A stretch of DNA of 64,000 nt from Pseudomonas sp. BP8 (GTDB lineage: Bacteria > Pseudomonadota > Gammaproteobacteria > Pseudomonadales > Pseudomonadaceae), in assembly GCF_017875955.1 (NCBI RefSeq), contig NZ_JAGINK010000001.1, forward strand, positions 5,861,501 to 5,925,500. Reading direction: 5' to 3'. Position 1 is the stretch's first letter. Every line of letters starts with the position of its first letter. Under the pieces are notes generated by a model. That model had not been told where the DNA came from, ran no database searches, and saw nothing but the letters and a program-made list of their open reading frames with translations. Of this stretch, positions 22,025 through 31,899 are shown one piece after another. Both the position numbers and the translations under genes were made by a program.

Positions 22025-23034
22025 TACTTGACGCCCCGTGCAATTACCAGCTGTTCCGAGAGCTGATGCACAGCCATGGCGTACATCACGCTGCGGTTGT
22101 AACGCGTGATTGCGTAGAAGTTCTTCAGGCCCATCCAGTACTCCGGACCATTCTCGCCCTCAAGCTTGAAGGCGGTAACCGGCAGATCATCGCGCAGCGC
22201 ATCATGACTCGACCAACCCAGCGCTCGCAACTCTGCGACAGTCTTGACCGGCTCGATGCCGGTCGTCAGGCCTTCGTCGGCGCGCTCGCCACGCACCTGG
22301 GCGCGGCTGACCACGCCCTGCCCGGCTACCCAGCCATGGCGCTGGAAATAGCTGGCAACGCTGCCGATGGCATCGTCAGGGTTGTTCCAGATATTGATGT
22401 GGCCGTCGCCGTCGAAGTCCACGGCATAGTGGCGGAAGCTGCTCGGCATGAACTGCGGCAGGCCCATGGCACCGGCATACGAGCCTTTGAGGGTGAGCGG
22501 ATCGAGCTGCTCTTCACGCGCCAGGAGGAGGAACTCGCGCAGTTCCTTGCGGAAGAATTCGGCGCGTGGCGGGTAGTCGAAGCCCAGTGTCGACAAGGCG
22601 TCGATAACCCGGTAGTTGCCGGTGTTGCGGCCAAAGAAGGTCTCCACGCCGATGATCGAGACGATCACCTGGGCCGGCACGCCGTACTCCTGCTCGGCAC
22701 GGGCGAGCACTGCCTCGTGCTGGCGCCAGAAGTCGACACCCCGGGCGATGCGCGCATCGGTGATGAACATCGGCCGGTATTCTTTCCACGGCTTGACCCG
22801 CTCGGCCGGCCGGGAGATCGCGTCGAGGATCGACTGCTTGCGCTGGACCTCTCGGAACACGCCCATCAGCTGTTCACCGGCAAAGCCGTAGTCGCGGGTC
22901 ATCTCACCGACGAACTCGGCCACTTGAGGCGAGCCGTCGTAGTCGCCGGCATGGGCTTGCTGGACAGCGCCGAACAGCCCCATCGCACCGATCCACGGCG
23001 CACAACGAGCTAGCCAGGTACGCACTGCTTGCAT
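22024..23034 (-). CDS. mltB: Membrane-bound lytic murein transglycosylase B
   Basis: Periplasmic exo-acting lytic transglycosylase. The 336 residues start MQAVRTWLARCAPWIG with a secretion signal ending near 'QQAHAGDYDG'. The catalytic Glu is in 'IIGVETFFGRNTG', with 'GAMGLPQFMPSSFRHYAVDF' and 'DGDGHINIWNNPDDA'. Start at 23034 rather than 23070 because the signal peptide then begins immediately. It lies 17 nt after rodA in the elongasome-linked operon. Confidence 0.95.
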   Translation of the reverse strand: MQAVRTWLARCAPWIGAMGLFGAVQQAHAGDYDGSPQVAEFVGEMTRDYGFAGEQLMGVFREVQRKQSILDAISRPAERVKPWKEYRPMFITDARIARGVDFWRQHEAVLARAEQEYGVPAQVIVSIIGVETFFGRNTGNYRVIDALSTLGFDYPPRAEFFRKELREFLLLAREEQLDPLTLKGSYAGAMGLPQFMPSSFRHYAVDFDGDGHINIWNNPDDAIGSVASYFQRHGWVAGQGVVSRAQVRGERADEGLTTGIEPVKTVAELRALGWSSHDALRDDLPVTAFKLEGENGPEYWMGLKNFYAITRYNRSVMYAMAVHQLSEQLVIARGVK

Positions 23035-23051
23035 GAAATTGTTCACCTTAT

Positions 23052-24194
23052 TCAAACCTGCGCGATCCATTTGCGGTGTGTATGGATCGACATCAGAACG
23101 CCAAACGCTGACAGCAGCGTCACCAACGAAGTTCCGCCATAACTAATGAAGGGCAGCGGTACACCCACCACGGGGAGCAGGCCGCTGACCATACCGATAT
23201 TGACGAACACGTATACAAAGAAGGTCATCGTCAGGCTGCCCGCGAGCAGCTTGCCGAACAGTGTCTGCGCCTGCGCCGTGATCACCAGGCCGCGGCCGAT
23301 CAGCAGCAGGTAGACGATCAGCAACAGGCAGATGCCGACCAGGCCGAACTCCTCGCCGAGCACAGCGATGATGAAGTCGGTGTGGCTTTCCGGGAGGAAG
23401 TCCAGGTGCGACTGGGTGCCCAGCAACCAGCCCTTGCCGAACACCCCACCCGAGCCGATCGCGGCCTTCGACTGGATGATGTTCCAACCGGTACCGAGCG
23501 GGTCACTCTCCGGGTCGAGAAAGGTCAGGACGCGCTGCTTCTGGTAGTCGTGCATGACAAAGAACCACATGGCCACCGCCACCGGTACGGCAGCAGCGAG
23601 CACGCTGATGATCCAGCGCCAGCGCAAGCCACCCATGAACAGCACGAACGCCCCGCCGGCGAGAATCAGCAGCGCGGTGCCGAGGTCCGGCTGACGCACA
23701 ATGAGGATGAACGGCACGCCGATCAACACCAGGCTGATTGCCACATGTTTCAGATCCGGCGGCAAGGTGCGCTTGGACAGGTACCAGGCAAGCGTCGCCG
23801 GCATGATGATCTTCATGAACTCCGAGGGCTGGAAGCGGATCACCCCAGGGATGTTGATCCAGCGTGTGGCGCCCATGGCGTTGTGGCCCATGACGTCCAC
23901 CACGATCAGCAGCAGTACCCCGGCCACATACGCCAGCGGCACCCAACGCGCCATGAAACGCGGCTCGAGCTGGGCGATGATGAACATCGAGACCAGGCCG
24001 ATACCGAACGAGGTGGCCTGCTTCATCAGCAGGTCCCAGTTCTTGCCGCTGGCCGAATACAGCACGAACAGGCTGCCGGCGGCCAGGGTCAGGAGGATGA
24101 TCAGCAGCGGGCCATCGATATGGATACGCTGCAAGAAGCTCGCGCGCCGACGCATGACGTCCTCGCTGGAGAGCATGCGGTCGAAATTATTCAT
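23052..24194 (-). CDS. rodA: Peptidoglycan glycosyltransferase RodA
   Basis: SEDS-family polymerase that builds glycan strands for cell elongation with PBP2. The 380 residues are almost all membrane helices, with family motifs 'WINIPGVIRFQPSEFMKI', 'RQPDLGTALLIL' and 'VGVPLPFISYGGTSLV'. The ATG at 24194 overlaps the mrdA stop (TGATG); a GTG one codon earlier is also possible. A shorter start at the internal ATG of 'MRRRASFLQ' cannot be excluded. Confidence 0.96.
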   Translation of the reverse strand: MNNFDRMLSSEDVMRRRASFLQRIHIDGPLLIILLTLAAGSLFVLYSASGKNWDLLMKQATSFGIGLVSMFIIAQLEPRFMARWVPLAYVAGVLLLIVVDVMGHNAMGATRWINIPGVIRFQPSEFMKIIMPATLAWYLSKRTLPPDLKHVAISLVLIGVPFILIVRQPDLGTALLILAGGAFVLFMGGLRWRWIISVLAAAVPVAVAMWFFVMHDYQKQRVLTFLDPESDPLGTGWNIIQSKAAIGSGGVFGKGWLLGTQSHLDFLPESHTDFIIAVLGEEFGLVGICLLLIVYLLLIGRGLVITAQAQTLFGKLLAGSLTMTFFVYVFVNIGMVSGLLPVVGVPLPFISYGGTSLVTLLSAFGVLMSIHTHRKWIAQV

Positions 24195-26083
24195 CACTGT
24201 GCCAGTTCCTGAGCGACGGTGGCGGGGGCGAACTCGGTCTTGAGCCGGCCGCTTTCATCGAGCAGCCAAGCGTCCATCACCTGCCGCATCACGGGGGCGG
24301 CGACGCGGCCACCGGCCTCGCCGTTCTCGATCATGACCGATACCACGATCTTGGGATCTTCTGCGGGCGCGAAACCGACGAACAAGGCGTGGTCGCGGTG
24401 GCGCTCCTGGACTTTGTTGCGGTCGTACTTCTCGCCCTGCTTGATCGCCACCACCTGGGCGGTACCGCTCTTGCCGGCAATCCGGTACTGGGCACCTGCG
24501 GCAGCGGCCCGGGCGGTGCCGCGGGCGTTGTGCATGACCTGCTCCATGCCGTGGGTGACCCGGGTCCAATCGGCCTTGTCGCGCAGGACGATGTCGTCGA
24601 TGGGGTTTTCATCCACCGGTGGCTGGCCTTCGATGGTCTTGGCCAGGTGCGGGCGGAACCACTTGCCCTTGCTGGCGATCAACGCGGTGGCCTGGGCCAT
24701 CTGCAACGGCGTGGTCTGCATGTAGCCCTGGCCAATGCCGAGAATCAGCGTCTCACCCGGGAACCACGCCTGGCGGCGAGTGGCACGTTTCCATTCACGG
24801 GTCGGCATGAGCCCGGCGGACTCCTCGAACATGTCCAGGGAGACCTTCTGGCCGAGGCCGAACTTGTTCATGTAGGTCGACAGGCGATCGATGCCCATCT
24901 TGTGCGCCAGGTCGTAGAAGTAGGTGTCATTGGAGCGCATGATCGCCAGGTCGAGGTCGACCCAGCCATCGCCGCTGCGGTTCCAGTTGCGGTATTTGTG
25001 GTCGTAGTTGGGCAACTGGTAGTAGCCCGGGTCGAACACCCGGCTGCCGGCCGTGACCACGCCACTGTCGAGGCCGGCAATGGCCACCGCCGGTTTGATG
25101 GTCGAACCCGGTGGATACAGCCCGCGCAGCACCCGGTTGAACAACGGCCGGTCGATCGAGTCGCGCAACTCGGCGTAGGCCTTGAAGCCGATGCCGGTGA
25201 CGAACAGGTTGGGATCGAAACTCGGCTGGCTGACCATCGCCAGTACCTCGCCGGAGCGCGGATCCAGCGCCACCACTGCGCCACGCCGCCCGCCGAGGGC
25301 CATCTCGGCGGCTTCCTGCAGCTTGATATCCATGCTCAGGACGATGTCCTTGCCGGGTATCGGGTCGGTGCGCTTGAGCACCCGCAGCACGCGCCCACGG
25401 GCGTTGGTCTCGACTTCCTCGTAACCGACCTGGCCGTGCAAGGCGTCCTCGTAGAAGCGCTCGATGCCGGTCTTGCCAATATGGTGGGTGCCGCTGTAGT
25501 TGACCGGATCGAGGATTTTCAGCTCTTTTTCGTTGATCCGACCCACATAACCGACCGAATGGGCGAAGTGCGCACCCTGCGGGTAGTGCCGTACCAACTG
25601 CGCAGCCACTTCAACGCCCGGCAGGCGGAACTGGTTCACCGCGACCCGGGCGATCTGCTCTTCGCTGAGCTCAAACAGGATCGGTACCGGCTCGAACGGC
25701 CGACGCCCCTGCTTCATGCGCTTTTCGAACAACGCGCGATCATCGGGGGTCAACGCGAGCACTTCAACGATCGTATCCAGTACCTCCTGCCATTTTCCCG
25801 CGCGTTCGCGGGTCATGGTCAGGCTGAAGCTGGGCCGGTTATCGGCGATGATCACCCCGTTGCGATCGAAGATCAGCCCGCGGGTCGGCGGGATCGGCTG
25901 CACGTGCACCCGATTGTTCTCCGACAGCGTCGAGTGATAGTCGTACTGGATGATCTGCAGGTAGTACAGCCGGGCAATCAGCACGCACACCAACAGCATG
26001 ATCGCCACAGCGCCGACCACGACGCGGTTGCGCACCAGACGGGCGTCTTTCTCGTGGTCTTTGAGGCGAATCGGCTGCGACAT
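24194..26083 (-). CDS. mrdA: Penicillin-binding protein 2
   Basis: Class B transpeptidase that cross-links new lateral-wall peptidoglycan and activates RodA. The 629 residues have one N-terminal membrane helix ('VVVGAVAIMLLVCVLIARLYYL'), a pedestal domain and the transpeptidase domain with SxxK in 'PPGSTIKPAVAI', SxN in 'MRSNDTYFYDL', and KSG in 'IAGKSGTAQV'. It starts 16 nt after rlmH. The run rlmH-mrdA-rodA-mltB-rlpA is the conserved order. Confidence 0.97.
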   Translation of the reverse strand: MSQPIRLKDHEKDARLVRNRVVVGAVAIMLLVCVLIARLYYLQIIQYDYHSTLSENNRVHVQPIPPTRGLIFDRNGVIIADNRPSFSLTMTRERAGKWQEVLDTIVEVLALTPDDRALFEKRMKQGRRPFEPVPILFELSEEQIARVAVNQFRLPGVEVAAQLVRHYPQGAHFAHSVGYVGRINEKELKILDPVNYSGTHHIGKTGIERFYEDALHGQVGYEEVETNARGRVLRVLKRTDPIPGKDIVLSMDIKLQEAAEMALGGRRGAVVALDPRSGEVLAMVSQPSFDPNLFVTGIGFKAYAELRDSIDRPLFNRVLRGLYPPGSTIKPAVAIAGLDSGVVTAGSRVFDPGYYQLPNYDHKYRNWNRSGDGWVDLDLAIMRSNDTYFYDLAHKMGIDRLSTYMNKFGLGQKVSLDMFEESAGLMPTREWKRATRRQAWFPGETLILGIGQGYMQTTPLQMAQATALIASKGKWFRPHLAKTIEGQPPVDENPIDDIVLRDKADWTRVTHGMEQVMHNARGTARAAAAGAQYRIAGKSGTAQVVAIKQGEKYDRNKVQERHRDHALFVGFAPAEDPKIVVSVMIENGEAGGRVAAPVMRQVMDAWLLDESGRLKTEFAPATVAQELAQ

Positions 26084-26099
26084 CGGGCGGCTTAGAGGC

Positions 26100-26567
26100 T
26101 CATTTGTGGTAGGGATGCCCGGACAACACGGTCCAGGCGCGGTAGATCTGTTCGCCGATCAGTATCCTTACCAACGGGTGCGGCAAGGTCAGCGGCGACA
26201 ACGACCAGCGCTGTTCGCTGCGCGCACACACCTCCGGCGCCAGGCCTTCCGGCCCACCCACCATCAAATTCACCGTACGCGAATCCAGGCGCCAGCGATC
26301 CAGCTCGACCGCCAACTGCTCGGTGCTCCATGGCTTGCCATGAACCTCGAGCGTGACGATGCGTTCACCGGGCTGCACCTTGGCCAGCATGGCTTCGCCC
26401 TCCTGACGGATCAGGCGGGCCACGTCGGCATTCTTGCCACGGGTGTTCAGCGGGATTTCCACCAGCTCGAGCGACAGCTCAGAGGGGAGGCGCTTGGCAT
26501 ATTCATGCCAGCCTTCCTCGACCCACTTGGGCATGCGCGAGCCGACCGCGATCAATCGCAGACGCAC
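26100..26567 (-). CDS. rlmH: 23S rRNA pseudouridine-1915 N3-methyltransferase
   Basis: SPOUT-class methyltransferase acting on helix 69 of 23S rRNA in the assembled ribosome. The 155-residue length is exact for the family, with '[19 protein letters not shown]', the AdoMet-knot '[15 protein letters not shown]' and '[20 protein letters not shown]' near the C-terminus. It lies 9 nt after rsfS. Confidence 0.97.
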   Translation of the reverse strand: MRLRLIAVGSRMPKWVEEGWHEYAKRLPSELSLELVEIPLNTRGKNADVARLIRQEGEAMLAKVQPGERIVTLEVHGKPWSTEQLAVELDRWRLDSRTVNLMVGGPEGLAPEVCARSEQRWSLSPLTLPHPLVRILIGEQIYRAWTVLSGHPYHK

Positions 26568-26576
26568 GGCGCTTCC

Positions 26577-27005
26577 TTATTGCTTGTTGCTGAGCTTGTC
26601 GAAGAACTCGTTCGGGCCGTTTTCCGAGCTGTGGTGCTTGCCGTCGGCAGCACGGCTCTGCTCGGCACCCAGCCACAGACGCTCGAGGTCGTAGAACTGA
26701 CGGGCAGCGGCGGTCATCATGTGCACGATGACGTCGTTCAGGTCGAGCAGCACCCAGTCGCTTTCGCCCTTGCCTTCTTCGCCCAGTGGCATGACGCCCT
26801 TGGCCTTGACCAGCTCGCGAACCTTTTCCAGCATCGCGTTGATCTGGCGATTGGAGGTACCGGTGGCGATGATCATGTAGTCGGTCAGGCTGTGCTTCTC
26901 TTTGACGTCGATGACCTGGATGTCCTGGGCCTTGACCTCTTCCAGTGCCGTCTTGGCCAGTTCGACCAGTTCTTCGGCCGAGATAAGTGATTTTTGCTTG
27001 GTCAT
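26577..27005 (-). CDS. rsfS: Ribosome silencing factor RsfS
   Basis: Binds ribosomal protein uL14 and blocks subunit joining when nutrients are scarce. The 142-residue product starts MTKQKSLISAEELVEL at 27005; the frame extends five codons further upstream. Core motifs are 'DVKEKHSLTDYMIIATGTSN' and 'WVLLDLNDVIVHMMTAAARQ', then a charged extension. It lies 44 nt downstream of nadD. Confidence 0.96.
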   Translation of the reverse strand: MTKQKSLISAEELVELAKTALEEVKAQDIQVIDVKEKHSLTDYMIIATGTSNRQINAMLEKVRELVKAKGVMPLGEEGKGESDWVLLDLNDVIVHMMTAAARQFYDLERLWLGAEQSRAADGKHHSSENGPNEFFDKLSNKQ

Positions 27006-27049
27006 ATAAAACTCGTTCAACTCATTGAATGAGGCGCCCAGTGGCGCCG

Positions 27050-27709
27050 TCAGTTGGACCCACGATACAGATCGTGCGCCTCGATATAGGCCAGTACAGC
27101 GTCCGGCACCAGAAACCGCACCGACTTGCCGCTGGCCAGCAGCTGTCGGATTTGCGTGGCAGACACCGCGAGCGGCGTCTGCCAGACGAACGAAATATGC
27201 CCCGCCGGGCCAGACATGGCGGTGGGATCGCTCTCCGAGCGCGCAGCCAACAGGTTGCGCAGCTCGTCAGGGGGTTCGACATCGGCGTCCGGCCGTTGCA
27301 GTACCAGGATGTGACAGTGTTGCAGTAATTCTTCCCAGCGGTGCCAGCCGGGCAGGCCGCAGAACGCGTCCCATCCCAGAACCAGAAACAGCTGGTCATC
27401 GTCCGCCAGCTCAGCCCGGATCGATTCCAGGGTGTCGATGGTGTACGACGGCGTGTTACGCGCCAGTTCACGGGCATCGACGCTCAGGCAATCGACGCCT
27501 TGAACAGCGCTTTGCACCATGGCCAGGCGGTGTTGCGGCGACACCTGTGGGGTGTCGCGGTGTGGCGGCCGGGCGTTAGGCAGCAAGCGTAGCTCGTCCA
27601 GGCCCATCAACTCGGCCACTTCCAGCGCACTGCGCAGGTGGCCGATATGCACCGGGTCGAAAGTACCGCCGAGAATGCCGACGCGCCGGACTGCCTGGGC
27701 CTTGCTCAA
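27050..27709 (-). CDS. nadD: Nicotinate-nucleotide adenylyltransferase
   Basis: Forms nicotinate adenine dinucleotide from NaMN and ATP in NAD synthesis. The 219 residues include the nucleotidyltransferase motif '[18 protein letters not shown]', '[14 protein letters not shown]' and the C-terminal '[20 protein letters not shown]'. The start is a TTG (27709), one base beyond the proA stop; no ATG is available before the conserved region. Expression is probably coupled to proA. Confidence 0.95.
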   Translation of the reverse strand: MSKAQAVRRVGILGGTFDPVHIGHLRSALEVAELMGLDELRLLPNARPPHRDTPQVSPQHRLAMVQSAVQGVDCLSVDARELARNTPSYTIDTLESIRAELADDDQLFLVLGWDAFCGLPGWHRWEELLQHCHILVLQRPDADVEPPDELRNLLAARSESDPTAMSGPAGHISFVWQTPLAVSATQIRQLLASGKSVRFLVPDAVLAYIEAHDLYRGSN

Positions 27710-27710
27710 C

Positions 27711-28982
27711 TCAGCAAGACTCCTGACCGCGCAACTGGCCGTCGCCGATGACGACGTATTTCTCGCACGTCAGGCCTTCCAGGCCAACCGGGCCACGGGC
27801 GTGCAACTTGTCGGTGGAAATCCCGATCTCCGCGCCCAGGCCATATTCGAAGCCATCGGCGAAGCAGGTCGGGGTGTTGAGCATCACCGATGCCGAGTCG
27901 ACCTCGGCCATGAAGCGCCGGGCCTGGCCCTGGTGTTCGGTGATGATCGAATCGGTGTGGTGCGAGCCATAGTGATTGATGTGCTCGATGGCCTGGTCCA
28001 GGCCGTCGACCACGCGAATCGACAGGATCGCCGCCAGGTACTCGGTGTGCCAGTCAGCTTCGCTGGCCGGCGTGGCCTGGATGATCGCGCGGGTGCGCTC
28101 GCAACCGCGCAGCTCAACGCCCTTCTCGGCGAAGCGGCGGGCCATCTCTGGCAGGAAGTCCTGAGCCACGCTCTGATCGACCAGCAGCGTTTCCATCGCG
28201 CCACAGATGCCATAGCGGTAGGTCTTGGCGTTGAAGGCCACGCGCCAGCCCTTGTCGAGGTCGGCGTGCTGGTCGATGAACACGTGGCAGATGCCGTCCA
28301 GGTGCTTGATCACCGGCACCCGGGCATCGCGACTGATGCGTTCGATCAGGCCACGGCCGCCACGCGGGACGATGACGTCAACGTACTCGGGCATGCTGAT
28401 CAGCGCGCCGACGGCTTCGCGGTCAGTGGTCTCAACCACTTGCACCACGGCCGCAGGCAGGCCCGCCTCGGCCAGGCCACGCTGGATGCAGGTGGCGATG
28501 GCACGGTTGGAGTGGATCGCTTCGGAGCCGCCACGCAAAATCGTCGCGTTGCCCGACTTCAAGCACAGGCTCGCGGCATCGATGGTCACGTTTGGCCGCG
28601 ACTCGTAGATGATGCCGATCACACCCAACGGTACGCGCATCTTGCCGACCTGAATGCCCGACGGACGGTAGCTCATGTCACGAATGGCACCGACCGGATC
28701 AGCCAGACTGGCGACTTGGCGCAGGCCGGTGATCATCCCGTCGATACGCGCCGGGGTCAGCGCCAGGCGGTCGAGCAAGGCCGGCTCCAGGCCATTGGCA
28801 CGGCCGGCGGCCAGGTCCTGTTCATTGGCTGCGGTAAGCTCGGCGCGGGCAGCGTCCAGCGCGTCGGCGGCGGCCTGCAGGGCGCGATTCTTCTGCGCAG
28901 TGCTGGCACGGGCGATCACGCGAGAGGCCTCGCGGGCGGCGCGACCCAGGCGGGTCATGTAGTCAAGAACGGACTCAGTCAT
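27711..28982 (-). CDS. proA: Gamma-glutamyl phosphate reductase
   Basis: NADPH-dependent second step of proline synthesis. The 423 residues have the ALDH-superfamily fold with '[20 protein letters not shown]', '[18 protein letters not shown]', '[12 protein letters not shown]', and the catalytic Cys in '[11 protein letters not shown]'. First gene of the proA-nadD-rsfS-rlmH run. Confidence 0.97.
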   Translation of the reverse strand: MTESVLDYMTRLGRAAREASRVIARASTAQKNRALQAAADALDAARAELTAANEQDLAAGRANGLEPALLDRLALTPARIDGMITGLRQVASLADPVGAIRDMSYRPSGIQVGKMRVPLGVIGIIYESRPNVTIDAASLCLKSGNATILRGGSEAIHSNRAIATCIQRGLAEAGLPAAVVQVVETTDREAVGALISMPEYVDVIVPRGGRGLIERISRDARVPVIKHLDGICHVFIDQHADLDKGWRVAFNAKTYRYGICGAMETLLVDQSVAQDFLPEMARRFAEKGVELRGCERTRAIIQATPASEADWHTEYLAAILSIRVVDGLDQAIEHINHYGSHHTDSIITEHQGQARRFMAEVDSASVMLNTPTCFADGFEYGLGAEIGISTDKLHARGPVGLEGLTCEKYVVIGDGQLRGQESC

Positions 28983-29246
28983 GGGCTCGGTGTCTTGGCG
29001 AAAGGGGAAATCGGCTGATTATAACTGGCACGCCCCTGTACGCCCAGCGGCGGGTGGCGGATGGTAGAAGATGGCGACGGGAATGGGTAGGAAAGATGTA
29101 ACTTTGCTTGACGAAATTTGCCGCCAAATCCGCCGCATAACCCGTAGGAGCGGCGGCGGGCATATGAATCAGGTCTACACGGCAGTTCAGGCTCGATTAA
29201 GCGAATAATTGCTATGATCGCGCCACTCAATCACGAACAGCCCAGC

Positions 29247-29939
29247 ATGCCAGCCCCCTCACCCTGCCCGGCCCGTGCCCTGCCCGACAGTTTTTTCGAC
29301 CGTGACGCCCAGACCCTGGCCAAGGCCCTGCTGGGCAAGGTCATCCGTCATCGCCAAGGCGATCTCTGGCTGGCCGCACGAATCATCGAGACCGAGGCCT
29401 ACTACCTCACCGACAAGGGCAGCCACGCCTCGCTCGGCTATACCGACAAGCGCAAGGCGCTGTTCCTCGATGGCGGGCACATCTATATGTACTACGCCCG
29501 CGGCGGCGACTCGCTCAATTTCAGCGCCCACGGCCCCGGCAACGCGGTGTTGATCAAGTCGGCCTACCCTTGGCAGGACGCCGTGTCCGACGCCAACAGC
29601 CTGGCGCAAATGCAGTTGAACAACCCCGACGCCAGTGGCAACCTGCGCCCCGCCGAGCGTCTGTGCGCCGGGCAGACCTTGCTCTGTCGCGCCCTCGGCC
29701 TGAAGGTGACGCAGTGGGACGCCAAGCGTTTCGACCCAGAGCGACTGTTCGTCGAAGACTGCGCGATCGCGGTGCCCGAGGTAATCCAGTGCGCGCGCCT
29801 GGGCATTCCTCACGGCCGCGACGAACACCTGCCGTACCGCTTCGTCGATGCTCAATTCGCCCGCCATTGCACTCGGAACCCGCTACGTCGGGGCCAGGTC
29901 GAAGGTCGGGACTTCTCCATTCTCAAACAAGGAAGCTGA
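29247..29939 (+). CDS. DNA-3-methyladenine glycosylase (AAG/MPG type)
   Basis: Base-excision repair enzyme that removes alkylated purines. The 230 residues hold 'LAKALLGKVIRH', 'ARIIETEAYY' (catalytic Glu), 'GHIYMYYARGG' and 'GPGNAVLIKSAYP', as in the human-AAG-like fold. The start at 29247 (MPAPSPCPARALPD) is preferred because the upstream in-frame ATG at 29214 lies inside TATGAT, which looks like a -10 element. It is followed 3 nt later by the DedA-PAP2 gene. Confidence 0.92.
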   Translation: MPAPSPCPARALPDSFFDRDAQTLAKALLGKVIRHRQGDLWLAARIIETEAYYLTDKGSHASLGYTDKRKALFLDGGHIYMYYARGGDSLNFSAHGPGNAVLIKSAYPWQDAVSDANSLAQMQLNNPDASGNLRPAERLCAGQTLLCRALGLKVTQWDAKRFDPERLFVEDCAIAVPEVIQCARLGIPHGRDEHLPYRFVDAQFARHCTRNPLRRGQVEGRDFSILKQGS

Positions 29940-29942
29940 CTC

Positions 29943-31259
29943 ATGGGCCAATGGCTCGACAGCCTGACCGGCTGGCTCAGCGCCAACCCGCAGTGGCTTG
30001 GCCTGGCAATTTTTCTGGTGGCATGCATCGAATGCCTGGCAATCGCCGGCATCATCGTGCCGGGCACGGTGCTGCTGTTTGCGGTGGCCGTGCTGGCCGG
30101 CAGTGGCACCTTCAGCCTGGGCGAAACCTTGCTGCTGGGCTTTGCCGGCGGCCTGCTCGGCGATGCGCTGTCGTACACCATCGGCAAATACTTCCACCAG
30201 AATATCCGCCGCCTGCCGTTGATCCGCCATCATCCGGAGTGGATCGGCAGCGCCGAGAGCTACTTCCAGCGCTACGGCATTGCCAGCCTGCTGGTCGGGC
30301 GCTTCATCGGCCCGCTGCGACCAATGTTGCCGATGGTCGCGGGCATGTTCGACATGCCCCTGCCGCGCTTCATCGCGGTCAGCCTGGTGGCCGGTGCCGG
30401 CTGGTCGATTGCGTATCTGCTGCCCGGCTGGGCCACCGGCGCAGCGATGCGCCTGCCCCTGCCCGAAGGCTTCTGGCTGGATGCCGGGGTGATCGCCGGG
30501 ACCCTGGCCGTGCTGGTCGGCCTGAGCCTGAACAGCAGCATTCGCGACCAACGCCATGGCACGCGACTGATCTCGGCGTTGTGCTTCCTGGCGCTGGCGG
30601 GACTGTTCCTCGGCTGGCCGTACCTGCATGAATTCGATCAGGGGGTGATGACACTGGTCCAGGAGCACCGCAGCCAGGCCATCGATGGCGCCGTGGTGCT
30701 GGTCACTCGGCTGGGTGATTTCCGCACGCAGTTGTTCCTCGGTGGACTGCTGACAGGCTTGCTGCTGCTCTCGCGGCAATGGCGGCATGCGCTGTTCGCG
30801 GGCGGCGCATTGATGGGCACAGCGTGCGCCAACGGCACACTGAAATGGCTGTTTGCCCGGGCTCGCCCCGAGGTGCTCAGTGATCCCTTGACCACCTACA
30901 GCATGCCCAGCGGGCACAGCTCGGCGTCGTTTGCGTTCTTCCTGGTGATGGCCGTGCTGGCCGGGCGCGGACAACCGCCGCGCATGCGCTTGACCTGGAT
31001 ATTGCTGGGCTGCCTGCCGGCACTGGCGATTGCCCTGTCACGGGTATACCTCGGCGCGCACTGGCCAACCGATATCCTCGCCGGGGCGTTGCTGGCCTGC
31101 TGTGTAACGGCCCTGGCACTAACGCTGGTGCAATTCCGCCAGCCGCTGACCGCCCTGCCGTTACGGGTGTGGTGGCTGGTGTTGCCGGCCTGTATCGCGT
31201 TGTTGGCATTTTTTGCCTTGTATGCCCTGCCGCAGGCGTTGCTGCGTTATCAGTACTGA
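29943..31259 (+). CDS. DedA-PAP2 fusion membrane protein
   Basis: A 438-residue protein in which an N-terminal DedA/VTT domain (1-190; 'GSFT'-like membrane motif region 'RFIGPLRPMLPMVAGMFDMP') is joined to a C-terminal PAP2 phosphatase (230-425). All three PAP2 signatures are present: 'KWLFARARPE', 'MPSGHSSASF' and 'SRVYLGAHWPTD'. DedA proteins help recycle undecaprenyl phosphate and other lipids across the membrane; PAP2 enzymes dephosphorylate undecaprenyl pyrophosphate or phosphatidic acid. The fusion suggests a combined dephosphorylation and flipping role, which is inference. A second, single-domain DedA is at 47394. Confidence 0.9.
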   Translation: MGQWLDSLTGWLSANPQWLGLAIFLVACIECLAIAGIIVPGTVLLFAVAVLAGSGTFSLGETLLLGFAGGLLGDALSYTIGKYFHQNIRRLPLIRHHPEWIGSAESYFQRYGIASLLVGRFIGPLRPMLPMVAGMFDMPLPRFIAVSLVAGAGWSIAYLLPGWATGAAMRLPLPEGFWLDAGVIAGTLAVLVGLSLNSSIRDQRHGTRLISALCFLALAGLFLGWPYLHEFDQGVMTLVQEHRSQAIDGAVVLVTRLGDFRTQLFLGGLLTGLLLLSRQWRHALFAGGALMGTACANGTLKWLFARARPEVLSDPLTTYSMPSGHSSASFAFFLVMAVLAGRGQPPRMRLTWILLGCLPALAIALSRVYLGAHWPTDILAGALLACCVTALALTLVQFRQPLTALPLRVWWLVLPACIALLAFFALYALPQALLRYQY

Positions 31260-31271
31260 GGCCGGATCAGT

Positions 31272-31297
31272 GCCGGCCTCTTCGCAATGAGGCCGGC
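31272..31297. terminator. Two-way hairpin between convergent genes
   Basis: GCCGGCCTC and GAGGCCGGC form a perfect 9-bp stem around TTCGCAAT, between the ends of the DedA-PAP2 and LON-domain genes. It resembles a collapsed REP pair. Confidence 0.5.
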
Positions 31298-31299
31298 CA

Positions 31300-31890
31300 T
31301 CAGGCAAACAGCTCGCCCTGAATCCGCTCCAGCAGCTTCTGAATCGCCGCCAGGCGCTCCTGCGGCGAGTCGATTGCCAGCAACTCGAGCTTGTCCTCTT
31401 CCATAAAGGGCAACAGATAGGCCAGTTGGTTGGCCAGCGCCTGACGCCCATCGCACGCCCGTGGCATGTCCAGCGCCGCGACCATCGGGTGCTCACCCAA
31501 AGCGAGCAGCAGCGCCAGCAGGTCATCGTCGTGCTCCGTCAGCTCGCTGTCGACACTGTCGGCCAGCCAGCGCACCTCGGCCAGCATCAACTGGTCCTTC
31601 TGCACTTCGGTCTGCGCGACCTCGAAGCGGCGCACCCCTTCGACACGGATGCCGAGCAAACCGTTGTCCTGCTGGACAAAATCACGAATCAGCGCCTCGC
31701 AGCCAAGCGATGCCACCCCCGGTGGCGCCTTGCCGACCTGCTCGCCGTCAAGGATGCATACCACGCCAAAACCGCCGCCCTGTTTCATGCAGCGGCCGAT
31801 CATGTCCAGGTAGCGCGCTTCGAAGATCTGCAAATCGAGCATGCAACCTGGAAACAGCACGGTATTGAGCGGAAACAGCGGTAGCGTCAT
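31300..31890 (-). CDS. LON substrate-binding-domain protein
   Basis: A 196-residue protein made of the N-terminal (substrate-binding) domain of Lon protease without the ATPase or peptidase: 'LPLFPLNTVLFPGCMLDLQIFEARY' (named by its ends), 'FGVVCILDGEQVG' and 'LGIRVEGVRRFEV'. Stand-alone LON proteins are widespread; their role is not settled, though substrate recognition or adaptor activity is plausible. The ATG at 31890 fits a GGAG 5 nt upstream better than the GTG at 31893. It follows lrgAB by about 10 nt. Confidence 0.88.
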   Translation of the reverse strand: MTLPLFPLNTVLFPGCMLDLQIFEARYLDMIGRCMKQGGGFGVVCILDGEQVGKAPPGVASLGCEALIRDFVQQDNGLLGIRVEGVRRFEVAQTEVQKDQLMLAEVRWLADSVDSELTEHDDDLLALLLALGEHPMVAALDMPRACDGRQALANQLAYLLPFMEEDKLELLAIDSPQERLAAIQKLLERIQGELFA

Positions 31891-31899
31891 CACAACTCC

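Noticed and set aside
24389-26095. 568-codon plus-strand frame opposite mrdA
   Set aside because: Shadow of the PBP2 gene.
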